This document shows, one piece after another, positions 35,051-44,990 of a DNA stretch of 64,000 nt. Numbering within the stretch: the first letter of the stretch is position 1; each line of letters begins with the position of its first letter. The stretch is from Helicoverpa zea. Taxonomy: Eukaryota; Arthropoda; Insecta; Lepidoptera; Noctuidae. The stretch spans positions 8,370,001-8,434,000 of the forward strand of contig NC_061458.1 of the NCBI RefSeq assembly GCF_022581195.2, written 5' to 3'. A model generated the notes under the pieces. It made no database searches and had not been told where the DNA came from. It was given only the letters and a program-made list of their open reading frames with translations. The position numbers were made by a program, and so were the translations under genes.

Positions 35051-35500
35051 TATAAGGTGCTTTAATATTACCTGCCAGGACTTGAATGGAGGGTAGTATT
35101 GCGTTTATAGATTACAATAGTGAAGAAATTTCGTTCCCCGGAACAGTCAATTCAATTTGAGACATTAAACAAGTTAAATTAACATTGGCTCTACTCTGCA
35201 TAACGTGGTTCACAAATTACGTTCGTAGTATCGCTTCGTCAATGAAAACAACTGCTATCTCTTTCTATCTGTTCTGTGAATGAAAACTGAAATCAGCTGA
35301 CTAGTTTCGACTCTACCTAAGAAGTGTTTAAAATGTGTAATTACTTACGAGATAACGCATTCTTCCAAAAAACTGACGTAAATAAGATGATAAATTTCCC
35401 ATCACACTTAAAACAGGCTTTGGACTGACAAGTTAGTGTAAAGAATCACATTTGTTTAAACTATCGATAACGGTTATTATCAAATGACGATAAATTACAA

Positions 35501-35820
35501 TTAAAGTCGCCACACGTAATTGTCGCTCACATTGAAGACACGAGCTGCATCCCTGGTACTCGCAAGAGGATGACGCCGGAAGAAATCCAGCACTTGCTCT
35601 TCAAGATGGGCAGAATATGGAGGCCTACCTACGTCAACGGGTGGCGGGTCAAAGCGGAGGTGTTCACAGAACCTGTACACGGCATTCAAAATGGTGTGAT
35701 GGCTCACTCGCACACCAAACCTCAGCTGAAACAAGTTCACTGCATGCGCAGATACGGAGTTAGACTCGCGGTAGCACAATACCATTTCAAGGTATTCTTG
35801 GTTGGAATACCGAGTTGGTT
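35501..35820 (-). pseudogene. Helix-turn-helix N-terminal domain of a transposase-like protein
   Basis: The minus strand reads YSNQEYLEMVLCYRESN, VNLFQLRFGVRVSHHTIL, VGRPPYSAHLEEQVLDFF and TRDAARVFNVSDNYVWRL, then a stop. The YSNxEYxxM start and the SxxTVWR-like end match the DUF4817/HTH module found in front of insect Tc1/mariner-like and unclassified transposases. Role: DNA binding at transposon ends. The frame stays open upstream to 36178 only through GC-rich inverted repeats. The native ATG appears lost, and the catalytic domain is missing downstream, so I call it a remnant. Confidence 0.6.
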
Positions 35821-35888
35821 GGAATAAGTTACTTCCGAGCGGGCGGGCGGCGGGTCGCGACGAGCGAGCGGTCGCGGGCGGTCGGCTG

Positions 35889-36070
35889 GCGCGTGCGACG
35901 AACGGGATAGTGCGGGTGAGGGTGGGGGCACGCAGGGCTGCGGCTAGACAGACTGTCGTCAACGCGCAGCCCCGCGCGCCCCCACCCTCACCCGCACTAC
36001 CCCGTTCGTCGCATGCGCCGGCGCCAGCGCCAGCGCCAGGCTGGCGGGGCTGCGCGTTGACGACAGTCTG
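35889..36070. repeat. Two overlapping GC-rich inverted repeats
   Basis: Pair one: GCGCGTGCGACGAACGGGAT onward at 35889-35928 against 35979-36018 (40-bp arms, few mismatches). Pair two: CAGACTGTCGTCAACGCGCAGCC at 35949-35971 against its reverse complement at 36048-36070. The pairs interlock, so they cannot both pair fully at once. They could be two nested MITEs or a copy-and-invert event. They abolish any sensible protein reading of this part. Confidence 0.75.
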
Positions 36071-36340
36071 TCGTCGCCGTCTGATAAGTATGGCAACAGC
36101 ATATGAAAGGCGCCGCCGCGCTTTTTGTGAAATAAATTGAAAAGAATTCGGTGCGGAGCGGCAACGCGGTAACTCCACTGGATGGTTTTATACTAATAAA
36201 TTAAGTCAAATTTATACGTATTTTGTTTTTGTATGAAAAAAAATATGACAAATAATCAATTATTTATCTTTACTATTGTGATCTATAAACGCAATACTAC
36301 CCCCCATTCAAGTCCTGGCAGGTAATATTAAAGCACCTTA

Positions 36341-37253
36341 TATAATTTTAAAGTTCAAATATATATTTTTTTAATTCAAATAATACTTATGATCTCTATC
36401 TAGAATGAGACTTTGTTTACAATGGCAATTTACGAAATATCATATTCGCTCAGCCATAGTGTTGAATGCAGAGCACGGTGGTGTAAACAGTAGGAAATCA
36501 AAACTGAATACAATGTTTGTTTCATATTTTTCTTTTCCATGTTCACTGGCGAAACACAATGCGAGAGGTTTTTATTTTTATTGTTTGTAAAGTTATAAAA
36601 TAACTTGTTACATTTTAGCCATATGCATACATACAGTCATAAGTTTTTCAGCGCGTATGCTAATCATGGTATATCGCATGTGACCTTTAATTAGTCTGCC
36701 GGTTTCCGATGGACCCTAAACTTGCAATCGTTTTATTTACTACTCACTTATCATCTCCGATTAAAAGATTAACCTAAACTAATATTATCGTGATTATATA
36801 TTGATACAAAGTTGGATAATAAGTAAAATGCGAATCATATCGTACGTAACTATTTTCATAGTAAGTAGATAACACTGTAATATTTAATACACTTTCACAA
36901 TAGGCTCGACGACATCTTATGATATGAGGCTATTGGCCATAATTATGCTGCTTGAACATCTCAAACAACAGTTTGCTGACTTCAGAGTGTTCTCTTAGTC
37001 ACGTTTTTGCTTCGTCACAAGGCGCTGAAGACTCTACAAATTGTGCAGAACATTGGAACAAAGCCAACTGTTTATGAATGCAGTGTTTCGCGTAACGAGC
37101 GAAATATCTCTCACTAAAATAATATATTTTCAAACAATTGTATCAACAGTTCGTAAATATCGTTTTGTAATTAACGATTCGGTGGATATTGCAATTTGCG
37201 TTTTATTTTGTGACAGCTTTTTTGTAATAAAGTACTCTGATTTTATTCATGTA
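36341..37253. other. AT-rich sequence, nothing recognised
   Basis: No gene was seen; the 103-codon plus frame at 37041-37352 runs into the Helitron and has no motif. Confidence 0.45.
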
Positions 37254-40200
37254 CTAGCTGTTGCCCGCGACTTCGTCTGCGTGGGCAATTTGGAATTGTC
37301 AAAATACTACTTATGCCGTAGCGTAGGTGTATTCTTTTACATAACAATATAATTAGGATTACCACTTAGCAGCAGCACGGGTTGATCAATCAAGGTGGTG
37401 TCGACGATGTGTGACTATTTATCTAAACAAAAGAAGTAAAGTTTGTGACGTTGAGGAAATCTTTGGATCTAGTCAACCGATTTGGAAAATTATTACGTAA
37501 TTCTCACATAAAACAAAGGTCTGACAAAGTTGTCATTTTTACATTTTCTGCAGCAGCTACGACAAATCAGGAGCCAGAAAGTCTGTCAAACAGTTTTACT
37601 TACCATGGATAACGCGGTGTCTAGTTCACTGGGTTGAAGAGATCAGATAGGCACTCCAAGTAAACATTGGTACTCAAAAAGATTCGGTTTGACTGGAAGC
37701 CAACACCCACACAATAGCTGGGTGGATGATGACTGCGTCATCAGGCAAGCGCATAGTTTCACTACTTGTCGGGGATTTTCTGTGCACTCACTCACTATGT
37801 TATGTTGGAATTCCACCGAAATGTTTGCATTAGTTCACGATCAGGTAAAGTATACGTCCGAGAGAGTAAGTCCAATTCGTGTGTTGGCACTTGAAGCCTG
37901 CAGTTCTTCCAAGATTTTCAAAATGTACGCTCGCAATTTGTCATTTCTTGGTGGAGCCAGCAGATCAGAAGAAACATAAGTGCTGTGTATACTGTGCGTC
38001 ACTACTGCACAACGGTAAAATTTCGTCTTTATAAATAGCACAAACGTTCGCTCTCTTGCGGAGGACGTTTAAATACCATATTATGTGTCACACGTAGATA
38101 AACAGGACAACAGTATATTATCATCGAACCGCTTTCAAAGATCTGATGAGCGAACAGACCAGAACTGACTTGATCGCCTCGAGAAAATCTACTGTTATTG
38201 TGGTTTCTGAAAATGTATTCAATTAACCAACGATGAATATAATGAGGGTTTTCGAAAATGGCGTCCACGAGGTGGCAGCACCGAGTCGTCAGGTCCAGGT
38301 AACTGTCAAAGTGCTTATCTTTACTATGAATAGTGAACGATTTTAGTGGTTTTTTTATTTTATAATTAAAGCACTGCATTATTGTTTTACTATTGCGGTT
38401 GAGTAAATAAAAAAAACTAAATCATATTGTGTTAACAAATTTTTCAACAAGCTTTTCCTTAGTACCAGTGACTTTTGCACCCTCTCTCTTAGCTCAATTT
38501 TTAGTTCGGAAACCTTATTCTGACCGTAGTCCATAATAAAATCAATAACACTTCCAATATAACAGAATTTCAATAAACAATAAGTTCGGCACCTACAATT
38601 CCATACTATTTGACAGCTGTTTGGACCTGACGCATACGAAGCGCCGCCTGGCGGCAGAAAAAATATCGAAAACCCTCATTCTTAGCCGGCCAACTCTTTT
38701 GACTTCTCGAAAATCATAACGTTGGTTTTTGTGCAATGCACAAACGGAAATTCGATATATTACACATTCGATATTCACACTTCTACAGAATTGATATTAA
38801 AAGGTTTGACAACGGGCTATAGTAGCGTAGTTAAACTAACTGAAGCAATTTTAGTGATCCTTCAATAAAGTTAGAGAAGCGGGTGTGCATGATGAACATT
38901 AAGAGTTGGCAAATACGTGATGAAGGTGACCTAATTCATTACTATTCTAATTTGTTCTTGTACCACAAAACTCAAGTTAAGGTGGAGAAAAGGCTTACCA
39001 AGCTCCCAAAGGCCTGGGCATTTGCAACACGTTGCATGGCATCCTGGAAAGTTACGTAATTCTCAGCCATCAGTTTGAGCAGCGTGAGGGAGTGTCAGGC
39101 TTTGGCCCTAGTGGGCCTCACAGGGGTTTGCTGAATCTCCTTGAGGGGCGCGTAAAATAACGGGTCTCCTAGAAGCAGGAAGGTCGATGACCCACTCAAA
39201 ACTAATCGCTCACGCCTACGGTGGCCGGGAGTCGTCTCTCGACATCCGGCTTTCGTGGTGTCTTACCGCAGTGGCTGGGATGAGAGTTGGGAATTTTCAG
39301 TCGCTCCGCCGCCTCATTCTTTGTCATCCCATTTCTTCTCGCCTCAGACCATGGCTTAAACCAGGGCCGGGTGCGATAGGTCGCACAGTCCGCACAGTGG
39401 TGACACCCGGGCGCCACCTCCATGAGATCAGAGTTGGGAATGTATATTTGCAAAAACTAATAGAACATTTAGCGAAAACACGTTTGATAGTAATTCTGTC
39501 TTTTTAACTGAATAATATAAATGATATAAACGTAGCTATATCAGGTGTTTTTTTAGACTCAGTCCATGGGTCTGACTGTGACTGTTCGTAATTATTATTG
39601 TAAACGGTGTATTTGTGATATAATTCTTAGCTCGATGATTTGTGATCAGAAGTTGAAAGCAAGTATGTCTCTAGCCTGCGACGCGTAATTTGTACGTTTT
39701 CAGAACGAACGAACTCTTGTCTTCTGTTGACATCTTGTTGACGTATTGTGACAGGTAGTTATTCCCATTGATGTTAATTTTAGAAGTGACACAATGTTTT
39801 CGGTCGTATTTTGCCTACATTCTTCATTACTCAAAAAGTATATTAATAAGGACCTTCTATTTATATGTAAGTGAATTCAAAATAATGTAAAATATTCAAA
39901 CCAGGAACTTATTTTTAAGGATGTTTGAATATTAATTACAATGTTTTTTTATATAATAATAAAATCTTAGACTCGCAATGCACTTTCAGTGTGATGCATG
40001 TTTGTTATTGGATGAAATGAATGGATAATATTATGTCAGAACAACATATGTAGACTTTTTAAGAATGTGGGGAAGTTCATAATTTCTTCGGGACGTGGGT
40101 ACCGCTTCCCATGGGAACTACTGCCCGCACCGGGATAAAATATACCCTATGTTATTCGCAGATAATGTAGCTTTCTAATGGTGAAAGAATTATAAAAATG

Positions 40201-40834
40201 TCCCTGATGATGCGCTGATATTTCTTGTAGTGTTTTTATAGTAGCGAAATACACACGTTGTCATATAATTTTTTCTTGAAAGTAAGAACATACCATGACA
40301 AAGTGAAGTCTGTTTTCATTGATATTTTACCTACTACCAGTTTTATGGCACATCTGTTTCTGCATGATTTTCTTCATCTATAATTTTAGGATATCATTTC
40401 TTTAAATTCAGTTTTTTGCTAAAGTTCCTTATAAAAGCGTTATTTTCTATGTAAAGATTGATAATAGGCCGATAAACTTACAAAGTTCAACATTCAAATA
40501 TGTGTCATTATTGCACCCGCTGTTGCAGAAACGTTAACAGAAATTATCGTTCATTGCTCATCCCCCGTAGGTGATAGCGTGATAATATATATCCTATATG
40601 TTGAACCGACTCCCAGGTAATATTCATGCAAAATTTGATTTAAATCTATGCAGTACTTTTCGAGTTCAGTGAGACCAAACATACAGACAAACAGACATAC
40701 AGACAAACAGACAAAAATTCTAAAAACTATATATTTGGGTTCAGAATCGATAATAGATCACCCCCCAAGTATTCTTTTAAAAAAATATTCAATGTACAGT
40801 TTTGACTTTCCTATCATTTTATTATATGTATAGA
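37254..40834 (-). mobile_element. Non-autonomous Helitron, copy 3 (3581 bp)
   Basis: The plus strand starts A|CTAGCTGTTGCCCGCGACTT and ends TATGTATAGA|T, giving the canonical A|T insertion for a minus-strand Helitron. Compared with copies 1 and 2 it has 8 extra bases at about 38701-38708 (ACTTCTCG), one base fewer in the T run near 39945-39955, and a few substitutions (for example GCAGCTACGAC for GCAGCTGCGAC, and GACATCC for GATATCC). The net length difference of 7 fits. No Rep/helicase is encoded. Confidence 0.85.
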
Positions 40835-41919
40835 TTCTAAATAATTGAGGCTTTGCAAATAGCATGTTTCAGATCACATACATCGCAGTTACACTTTCAC
40901 CGCTAAATAGTATAGGCAGGCATATTTTATGCAAGAACTTTACTTTGAAACTTGAAAAATACGCAGTAAATGGAAGCTTCCCGCTCTTATTGCCAAAGGT
41001 TATGTTTTTTTTTTATATTGCCATACAAGAACATTCTATCATTGTGTAGGCAGATGAAAGATGTTCCATACTCGTACTAACTGAACCCTACATTATGTAA
41101 GTACCTACAACGACAGTAACTTATAAAAAACCTCAAACCTCAAACGTCGGAGTTTATGCAATTTCCTGATTTACTATCAACGTCACAATGCTTTACGTAT
41201 AAAAAGGGAACTTTAGTATACATATATAATTGGAAAGTGTTCGCCAATACATATGCGGCACACGTATCCGGGTGTTGCAGCGTTCCACATACAGTTTTTA
41301 TTTCCGGACCAATTCCAGCAACAAACAAACTTCGCAGCGCCCATTCTAATGTATATTACGAATACGTGCTATGTTCAAATTGTTTTTAATAAAGGTTCTT
41401 TTCTGTTATTTTTAAGGTATTGATAGGATATAGTAAGTGCCTAGCTTACATTTGGTCATTAAACTATTAGCTAACTGAAGTGAATGTCATGACGAGGAGG
41501 AGTGAAACGTAAGCCCAAAAACTTTTTAAACCAGTCATTTTCTTATATAAACGACGCTACTGAACCACACACCTTTATAGCTAAATAAATAATGCTCGCA
41601 AATCGTTCAAAATCACATACCTGCACCCTCTTTTCATTTCCAAACAGGTATTCAGTTCTTAAATAGAAAATTCATTTCATTGCATTATTTCAAAAAGTTA
41701 AGTGTAATACATTGCGACGCTTTCAAGTAACTGACACTGAAATAAAATCTCTTAATTTCCGAAGAAACTACTAACATTTTCTACCCTTTACTAGAAAAAG
41801 TTCTAAGCCAAAGTAACAATACGCTATTGAGGTATGTTAGAAATCTTAAGAAAACTTGGTTACGCGCAAAACCAGTCACAAGAAAAACTTTACCCTCGGA
41901 CATTCTTTGAAACGAAATA
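40835..41919. other. Sequence without recognised features
   Basis: Only short chance frames were seen on both strands (40864-41049, 41156-41389); no repeat ends. Confidence 0.45.
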
Positions 41920-41936
41920 CTTTTAAATCAGATTAC

Positions 41937-42135
41937 GACATTATCCGTCGTGCTCTTTCCACCGCCGGCGTGCCAGCCGTGTTAGAGCCTAATGGACTGG
42001 TACGTGACGATGGAAAGAGGCCAGATGGTATGACGTTGTTGCCATGGAAGTTGGGTAGGCCCTTGGTGTGGGATGCAACGTGCGTCGACACCCTGGCGCC
42101 ATCGCATCTTCCCTGCACGGCAGGTCATGCTGGTG
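41937..42135 (+). pseudogene. CCHC/PD-D LINE polyprotein, part 1 (upstream of the inner insertion)
   Basis: It reads DIIRRALSTAGVPAVLEPNG, RDDGKRPDGMTLLPWKLGR and PLVWDATCVDTLAPSHLP, the endonuclease-like PD-x15-D block, without frameshift. It is interrupted directly after CTAGHAG by the R1-clade element. It matches the second frame of the copy at 8048 and preserves both presumed catalytic acids. Confidence 0.75.
42123..42135 (+). repeat. Target-site duplication of the R1-clade LINE, left copy
   Basis: GGTCATGCTGGTG, identical to 48441-48453. Because the LINE starts with GGAG, the last base or two are ambiguous. Confidence 0.85.
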
Positions 42136-42210
42136 GAGTTTCTGGTCTCCCGGTGGAGTTTCTGGTCTCCCGGTGGAGTTTCTGGTCTCCCGGTGGAGTT
42201 TCTGGTCTCC
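42131..42210 (+). repeat. Four 20-bp tandem repeats at the LINE 5' end
   Basis: The unit CGGTGGAGTTTCTGGTCTCC occurs at 42151, 42171 and 42191, and a first copy at 42131 lacks only its first base. They lie exactly at the 5' terminus of the element. 5' repeats often hold promoter activity in LINEs; that role here is inference. Confidence 0.9.
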
Positions 42211-42842
42211 AACCGGGCGCGTCCCCAGGTGGCGGATAGGGGAACACCGCACAGATATGTGCGGTACCGGGTTTACTCGGCGCGGACCAAAACCAGGTGA
42301 TGGGATTGCTCCTCAGTAGAGAAAGCGATCGCGTGCGGCAGGTTCGGTCAGTCAGTGCTACTTCTGCTGGCTAGACGTCGACTTCGGTTACTGTCGGACA
42401 ACCCGTAAGCCTCATTGAGCGGAACGGGGGCTCTGTTTACAGGGTCGCGAGGAAGAAAACCTCTATAAAAAATCACTAAGTTGTACAATCCTGTCTCTCC
42501 TGCCTTGGTTGGCCGCTCAGGTGGTATGGGATTCGCTCCTTGATCTAATCAGGCTGTGAATGTTGAGGGGTTTTAGCCTACACCTTTGGTGATACATACG
42601 ATCTGCCCTGCTCCTGTAAGCAGGCTGGAATTTTTGGAAGGGAATGCACCGTTTGTGGGCCATAGCTATGGTCATCGGATGGTGCGGGTCAGGGTTATAT
42701 TTATACGAGTATATATTATATTTTATAGTGTACATATAGTATTAATATTATAATTATGATAAATATATTACTGTATATATCTGTATGTATATATTGAGAC
42801 AAGAATGTGGGAGATAGGGACCTCACCCTTAAAAGGAACCTT

Positions 42843-44990
42843 ATGGAAATGGCACATGTAACAGATAGCGTACCCCAGGGAGGTACCCAAATGGGAGAAT
42901 CCTCCACAGACCCGTCTAACGGCTCTGTCTGTCCCGCGTATTCTGGGGGGGACAACATTTGCCACAATTCTACCAACGACCAAACGCGCGAAAACCGGAT
43001 ACCGATTATTGATACTGACCGATTGGATGATGTTTGTAAAAAGAAGGATGGAAATACTCCTTGTGATGTAGAGTCGCTGGGTTCTATGCCCGGCACATCC
43101 GCATCACTGGAACCTTGGTCCTCCAGGCTGAGGAAAATTGAGAAGCGGCAGTATGAGGCGGCGTCCAGTGACGATAAGTTGCTGCCGCCTCCCAAGGTGC
43201 CGACGAAGGCCAAGGAAAAGCCTGGCCGTCATGGAAGGGGACGCTTTTGGCGGCCAAGTACGTCACGCTTAAGTGACGAAAGCGATACGGACACGTCTCA
43301 GGCCTCGATTGAACCAAGGATCAGACGAGTCTCTGAAGCGATGGACGTGGAAGCCGCATGCTCCTTACTGCCACCTACGGGCACCGACAGCTCGGTGGCA
43401 GGACTGGAGCGGACAGGCATCCAGAATGTGGAGGTTCTTCTGGAGTCCATCCGGAAATCAAAGAACCTTAAAGGTACGAGTCAACGTACCATGAGAGAAG
43501 CGGCGGAGCAGGTGCGCTGCTGCGTCGAGATGCTCGCTGCCAGGAGTACCACAGAGGAGACTAACCGCCTCCAGCTGGAAATCCAGCGCCTGAGGCAGCA
43601 GGTTGGATCCCAGGACAAGGAGATTGAAGCTCTCAAAGAGGAGATGCTCTCGTTGCGTCTCCACTCAGTTAACTTGCCACGTCAGCAACCGCAGCCGTCG
43701 ATATCTTCCACCCCGGAAAAGTCCACAGTAGACGACGAGCTGCTGCGTGGCGTTATTGACCGCGTAGGCAAAATGTTGGATGCTCGTATGGCGGGGATTG
43801 AAGATCGCCTTCTACCACAGGTGAATCTTCGCCCTCCATTAGCAGCCGATCGAAAGACGGCAGCCCAGAAACAGCGGCAGAGTGCTGCGGCTGGTACAAG
43901 CCAGGCGTCCGCAACCGCAACTGTCATCGCGGCAACTCAAGCCTCAGTCTCAGAGGCACCGTCGTCTGCGCAACCACAGCAGGAGTGGCAAACTGCCTCT
44001 AATAGGAAGAAAGACAGGAAGAATAAAAAGAAAGCTGTTACGTCGAAAGAGGCCGCTGCCACCATCTTAGGCGGTGCTAAGCCCTCGTCGTCACAAGCCA
44101 AAGGACGGAAGAAAAATAAAAAGTCACGGAATCGACGCAGAAAGCTTCGCGAACCGAAGTCAGCTGCCCTCGTTTTGACGCTTCAACCTGAGGCAGCAGA
44201 AAAGGGGCTTACTTACAAAGATGTCCTGACAAAGGCCAGACAAGCGGCCAATCATGAAGACAACGGTATCACCGACATCAGATACCGTCGAGCTGCAACG
44301 GGGGCTCGACTTTTTGAGTTCACGGGAGCCAATGGCGCTGCAGAAGCGGATCGTGTAGCTGAACAGCTGCGCCAGATCTTTCCGGAGGGCATCCGGATCT
44401 CAAGGCCAACAAAGTGTGCCGAACTGCGCATTGTCGGCCTTGACGATTCTGTCACCGAAGATGACATATGTGAGGCGGTTGCGCGCAGGACGGGCTGCTC
44501 CCAGGAGGCGGTGCGCGTCAGCGCAATTCGTGTTGGTCCTGGAGGAGCCGGTTCTGCCAGAATTCGGTGCCCCGTAGCCTCTGCCAAGATGTTAGGCGAA
44601 GCCAATCGACTTCTCGTTGGCTGGAGCTCCGCAAAGGTTCAGGTTCTGGAGACAAGACCTATACGGTGCTATAAGTGCATGGGGTTAGGACATACCTTTC
44701 CTCTATGCACTTCTACCGTGGACTACGCCGGACTTTGTTACCGTTGTGGAAAACCAGGTCATAAGGCAAATACCTGCACTGACGATCCCCATTGCCTGGG
44801 TTGCGAGGCAGCAAAGCTGCCCGCAAATCACGCAGTAGGAGGAAAGGGCTGTAAGGCCCCAGCCAAGCCAAAGAGGGGGAAGACGGCCGCTAACATCCAG
44901 GCCACCAGGCCCCATAGCGAAGTATTGCCAGACCAAAGGCAACAGGAGATAGAAATGATTATCGAGGACTCTAATGGACCAAGTCCGTAA
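42843..44990 (+). CDS. R1-clade LINE ORF1: gag-like RNA-binding protein with three CCHC zinc knuckles
   Basis: ORF1 proteins bind the LINE RNA, form ribonucleoproteins and direct nuclear or target localisation. The frame is open from 42807, but that codon is GTG; the first ATG is 42843, giving 715 residues. From that start: an acidic and Ser-rich N-terminus, a likely coiled coil around residues 235-280 (ETNRLQLEIQRLRQQVGSQD, EIEALKEEMLSLRL), a Lys-rich basic stretch around 390-450 (RKKDRKNKKK, KGRKKNKKSRNRRRKL), an RRM-like/gag core, and from about 610 CYKCMGLGHTFPLC, CYRCGKPGHKANTC and CLGCEAAKLPANHAVGGKGC. The first two are CX2CX4HX4C; the third is CX2CX8HX6C. Its stop overlaps the ORF2 start by 17 nt. 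No break was seen. Confidence 0.85.
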   Translation: MEMAHVTDSVPQGGTQMGESSTDPSNGSVCPAYSGGDNICHNSTNDQTRENRIPIIDTDRLDDVCKKKDGNTPCDVESLGSMPGTSASLEPWSSRLRKIEKRQYEAASSDDKLLPPPKVPTKAKEKPGRHGRGRFWRPSTSRLSDESDTDTSQASIEPRIRRVSEAMDVEAACSLLPPTGTDSSVAGLERTGIQNVEVLLESIRKSKNLKGTSQRTMREAAEQVRCCVEMLAARSTTEETNRLQLEIQRLRQQVGSQDKEIEALKEEMLSLRLHSVNLPRQQPQPSISSTPEKSTVDDELLRGVIDRVGKMLDARMAGIEDRLLPQVNLRPPLAADRKTAAQKQRQSAAAGTSQASATATVIAATQASVSEAPSSAQPQQEWQTASNRKKDRKNKKKAVTSKEAAATILGGAKPSSSQAKGRKKNKKSRNRRRKLREPKSAALVLTLQPEAAEKGLTYKDVLTKARQAANHEDNGITDIRYRRAATGARLFEFTGANGAAEADRVAEQLRQIFPEGIRISRPTKCAELRIVGLDDSVTEDDICEAVARRTGCSQEAVRVSAIRVGPGGAGSARIRCPVASAKMLGEANRLLVGWSSAKVQVLETRPIRCYKCMGLGHTFPLCTSTVDYAGLCYRCGKPGHKANTCTDDPHCLGCEAAKLPANHAVGGKGCKAPAKPKRGKTAANIQATRPHSEVLPDQRQQEIEMIIEDSNGPSP

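Larger units (their letters stand above)
35053..36340 (-). mobile_element. TIR DNA transposon (1.29 kb), internally deleted
   Basis: The ends are 69-bp inverted repeats: TAAGGTGCTTTAATATTACC at 35053 and its reverse complement at 36340, with about two mismatches (35053-35121 against 36272-36340). TA flanks both sides, consistent with a TA target duplication. The interior has a minus-strand helix-turn-helix coding remnant and a GC-rich region of overlapping inverted repeats. No catalytic DDE/DDD domain is present, so it would need a transposase in trans. Confidence 0.8.

Noticed and set aside
35821..36178. N-terminal half of the 225-residue frame and its opposite-strand frames
   Set aside because: They are Ala/Arg/Pro-rich readings of overlapping inverted repeats; only the HTH part (35501-35820) has family similarity.
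41933..42319. Several overlapping frames around the LINE junction
   Set aside because: They are shadows of the endonuclease frame and of the 20-bp repeats; only the frame of 41937-42135 matches the family.
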